A DNA stretch of 6,850 bases from Bacteriovoracaceae bacterium. GTDB lineage: Bacteria > Bdellovibrionota > UBA1018. Positions 6,012-6,850 of the stretch are shown here, piece by piece (the first letter of the stretch is position 1; the number at the start of each line of letters is the position of its first letter). The stretch covers positions 1 through 6,850 of the forward strand of contig JAHFAB010000021.1 of assembly GCA_023250795.1 (NCBI GenBank). Direction: 5' to 3'. A program made the position numbers and the translations under genes. The notes beneath the pieces were generated by a model. It ran no database searches. It saw nothing but the letters and a program-made list of their open reading frames with translations, and had not been told where the DNA came from.

Positions 6012-6041
6012 AAGCACCCTTCTCTGAAGCACTCTTCCGTG
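6012..6041. repeat. 15-bp imperfect tandem direct repeat upstream of the glycosyltransferase
   Basis: Copies at 6012-6026 and 6027-6041 match at 12 of 15 positions, with the shared core AAGCACYCTTC. They fill most of the gap between the terminator and the start at 6056. Such a repeat could be a binding site for a regulator or simply a chance local duplication; no promoter hexamers stand out next to it. Confidence 0.5.
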
Positions 6042-6055
6042 ATAACTTCCCTGGG

Positions 6056-6850
6056 ATGTTGCTTAGTCCTGAGAAAATTCTTTTAATCAAGTTTAGATCC
6101 CTAGGAGACACTGTTTTATTAACAGCCCCACTGCAGGAAATTCATCGCATATTTCCAAAGGCGGAAATTCATCTTGCTGTCATGGAAAGCTGGTCACCTC
6201 TTTTAGAAAATTTCCCAGGCGTAAAAAAAATATGGAAATACCATCGATCTAGAAACAAGCTACTCAGAGCTAAAGAACTCTTAAAATTCGTACCTCCCCT
6301 AAAGAAAGAGAAGTTTGATACAGTCATCTGTTTTCACGCCAGTCCATCGAGCGCGCTTCTCTCACTCTTGACAAAAGCAAAAGTTCGATCAGTTCATTTT
6401 CATGGACATCAAAATTCCAATCGGTTTTCTACAGTACAAATCCCAGGTAAAGGGACGCTAAAGCCCATCATTGAGCGAGATATGGATGGAGTAAGAGCGC
6501 TTGGACTAGAAATACAAAAGGGAATCCTTCCTAAAATTTTTTTAAAAGAAGAAGAAAGAAAAACAGCACAGAGTTGGCTCAGTGACTCTCATTTACCGCA
6601 CCCCGTTTTGGCATTAGGAATGGGGGCGAGCCGCCCTACTAAAACATGGCCATTGGTGCGATTTGCTGAGCTTGCCGTGCGCTGGAGCCATGAAACAGGG
6701 GGATCAGTCATTTCTATATTAGGCCCAGAAGATCAAATAAAATCTGACCTTTTTCGAAAAACAGTGGATCACCTCTTCCTTCAAAAGGACGACCGATCTC
6801 GAATCATCTGTCAAACCGATCTTTCTCTTAGGTCTTTAGCTGCTCTCCTG
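6056..6850 (+). CDS. Glycosyltransferase family 9 (heptosyltransferase-like), 3' end cut by window
   Basis: Family 9 glycosyltransferases move heptose or similar sugars from a nucleotide donor onto the LPS core on the cytoplasmic side of the inner membrane. The frame is open from the ATG to the edge (265 codons), out of a usual length of about 330-360. The N-terminal domain starts with ILLIKFRSLGDTVLLTAPL (8-26), where D18 matches the conserved Asp after the SLG turn. FPKAEIHLAV (33-42) and an FDTVI strand (87-91) follow. The donor-binding domain begins with LALGMGASRPTKTWPLVRFA (185-204), the family pattern around K196, then ILGPEDQ (221-227) and the start of the TDLSLRSLAALL block (254-265). 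The start has no good ribosome binding site (only GGG next to it), but no other start lies upstream in frame before the stop at 6011. Acceptor specificity (WaaC-, WaaF- or WaaQ-like) cannot be decided. Confidence 0.92.
   Translation, partial: MLLSPEKILLIKFRSLGDTVLLTAPLQEIHRIFPKAEIHLAVMESWSPLLENFPGVKKIWKYHRSRNKLLRAKELLKFVPPLKKEKFDTVICFHASPSSALLSLLTKAKVRSVHFHGHQNSNRFSTVQIPGKGTLKPIIERDMDGVRALGLEIQKGILPKIFLKEEERKTAQSWLSDSHLPHPVLALGMGASRPTKTWPLVRFAELAVRWSHETGGSVISILGPEDQIKSDLFRKTVDHLFLQKDDRSRIICQTDLSLRSLAALL

Noticed and set aside
1..6850. Mobile elements, CRISPR arrays, tRNA or rRNA genes
   Set aside because: No transposase, terminal inverted repeats, regularly spaced repeats or structural RNA sequence was recognised on either strand.

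Overview
The window suggests a Gram-negative bacterium of moderate to low G+C, judged by eye. The 3' end carries a heptosyltransferase-like gene, typical of lipopolysaccharide synthesis, and a small signal-peptide protein is present. The mix of lepA-lepB with pyrB-pyrC-carA, a type I dihydroorotase, and a hypothetical protein of a style I loosely associate with Bdellovibrio- or Myxococcus-like (delta-type) bacteria points to that broad group. This is an impression, not a demonstrated placement.

Positions 2 to 5514 form one tightly packed plus-strand block. It runs: the C-terminal half of the ribosomal GTPase LepA (EF4), a divergent signal peptidase I (LepB), aspartate carbamoyltransferase (PyrB), dihydroorotase (PyrC), the glutaminase subunit of carbamoyl-phosphate synthetase (CarA), and an unrecognised 213-residue protein. 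Junctions are +10, -4, -13, +3 and +3 bases, so co-transcription with translational coupling is very likely. The promoter must lie upstream of the window. CarA makes ammonia for carbamoyl phosphate, PyrB joins that to aspartate, and PyrC closes the ring to dihydroorotate. carB, pyrD, pyrE and pyrF are not here, and no pyrI or pyrR is seen.

Positions 5515 to 5695 are a non-coding leader with a 12-bp hairpin and a strong ribosome binding site. They precede a 68-residue exported, lysine/alanine-rich protein (5696 to 5902). That gene is closed by two intrinsic terminators in tandem (5921-5949 and 5955-6000), which makes it a separate and probably well-expressed unit.

After a short spacer holding a 15-bp imperfect tandem repeat, a family 9 glycosyltransferase (heptosyltransferase-like) starts at 6056 and runs off the right edge still open.

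The most notable signal is in LepB. The position that should hold the catalytic serine reads threonine, and it follows a short insertion that looks like a 12-bp duplication, while the catalytic lysine and C-terminal box are kept. I see no mobile element, CRISPR array, tRNA or rRNA. Apart from LepB, the exported small protein and the 213-residue unknown, the region looks like ordinary core genome.
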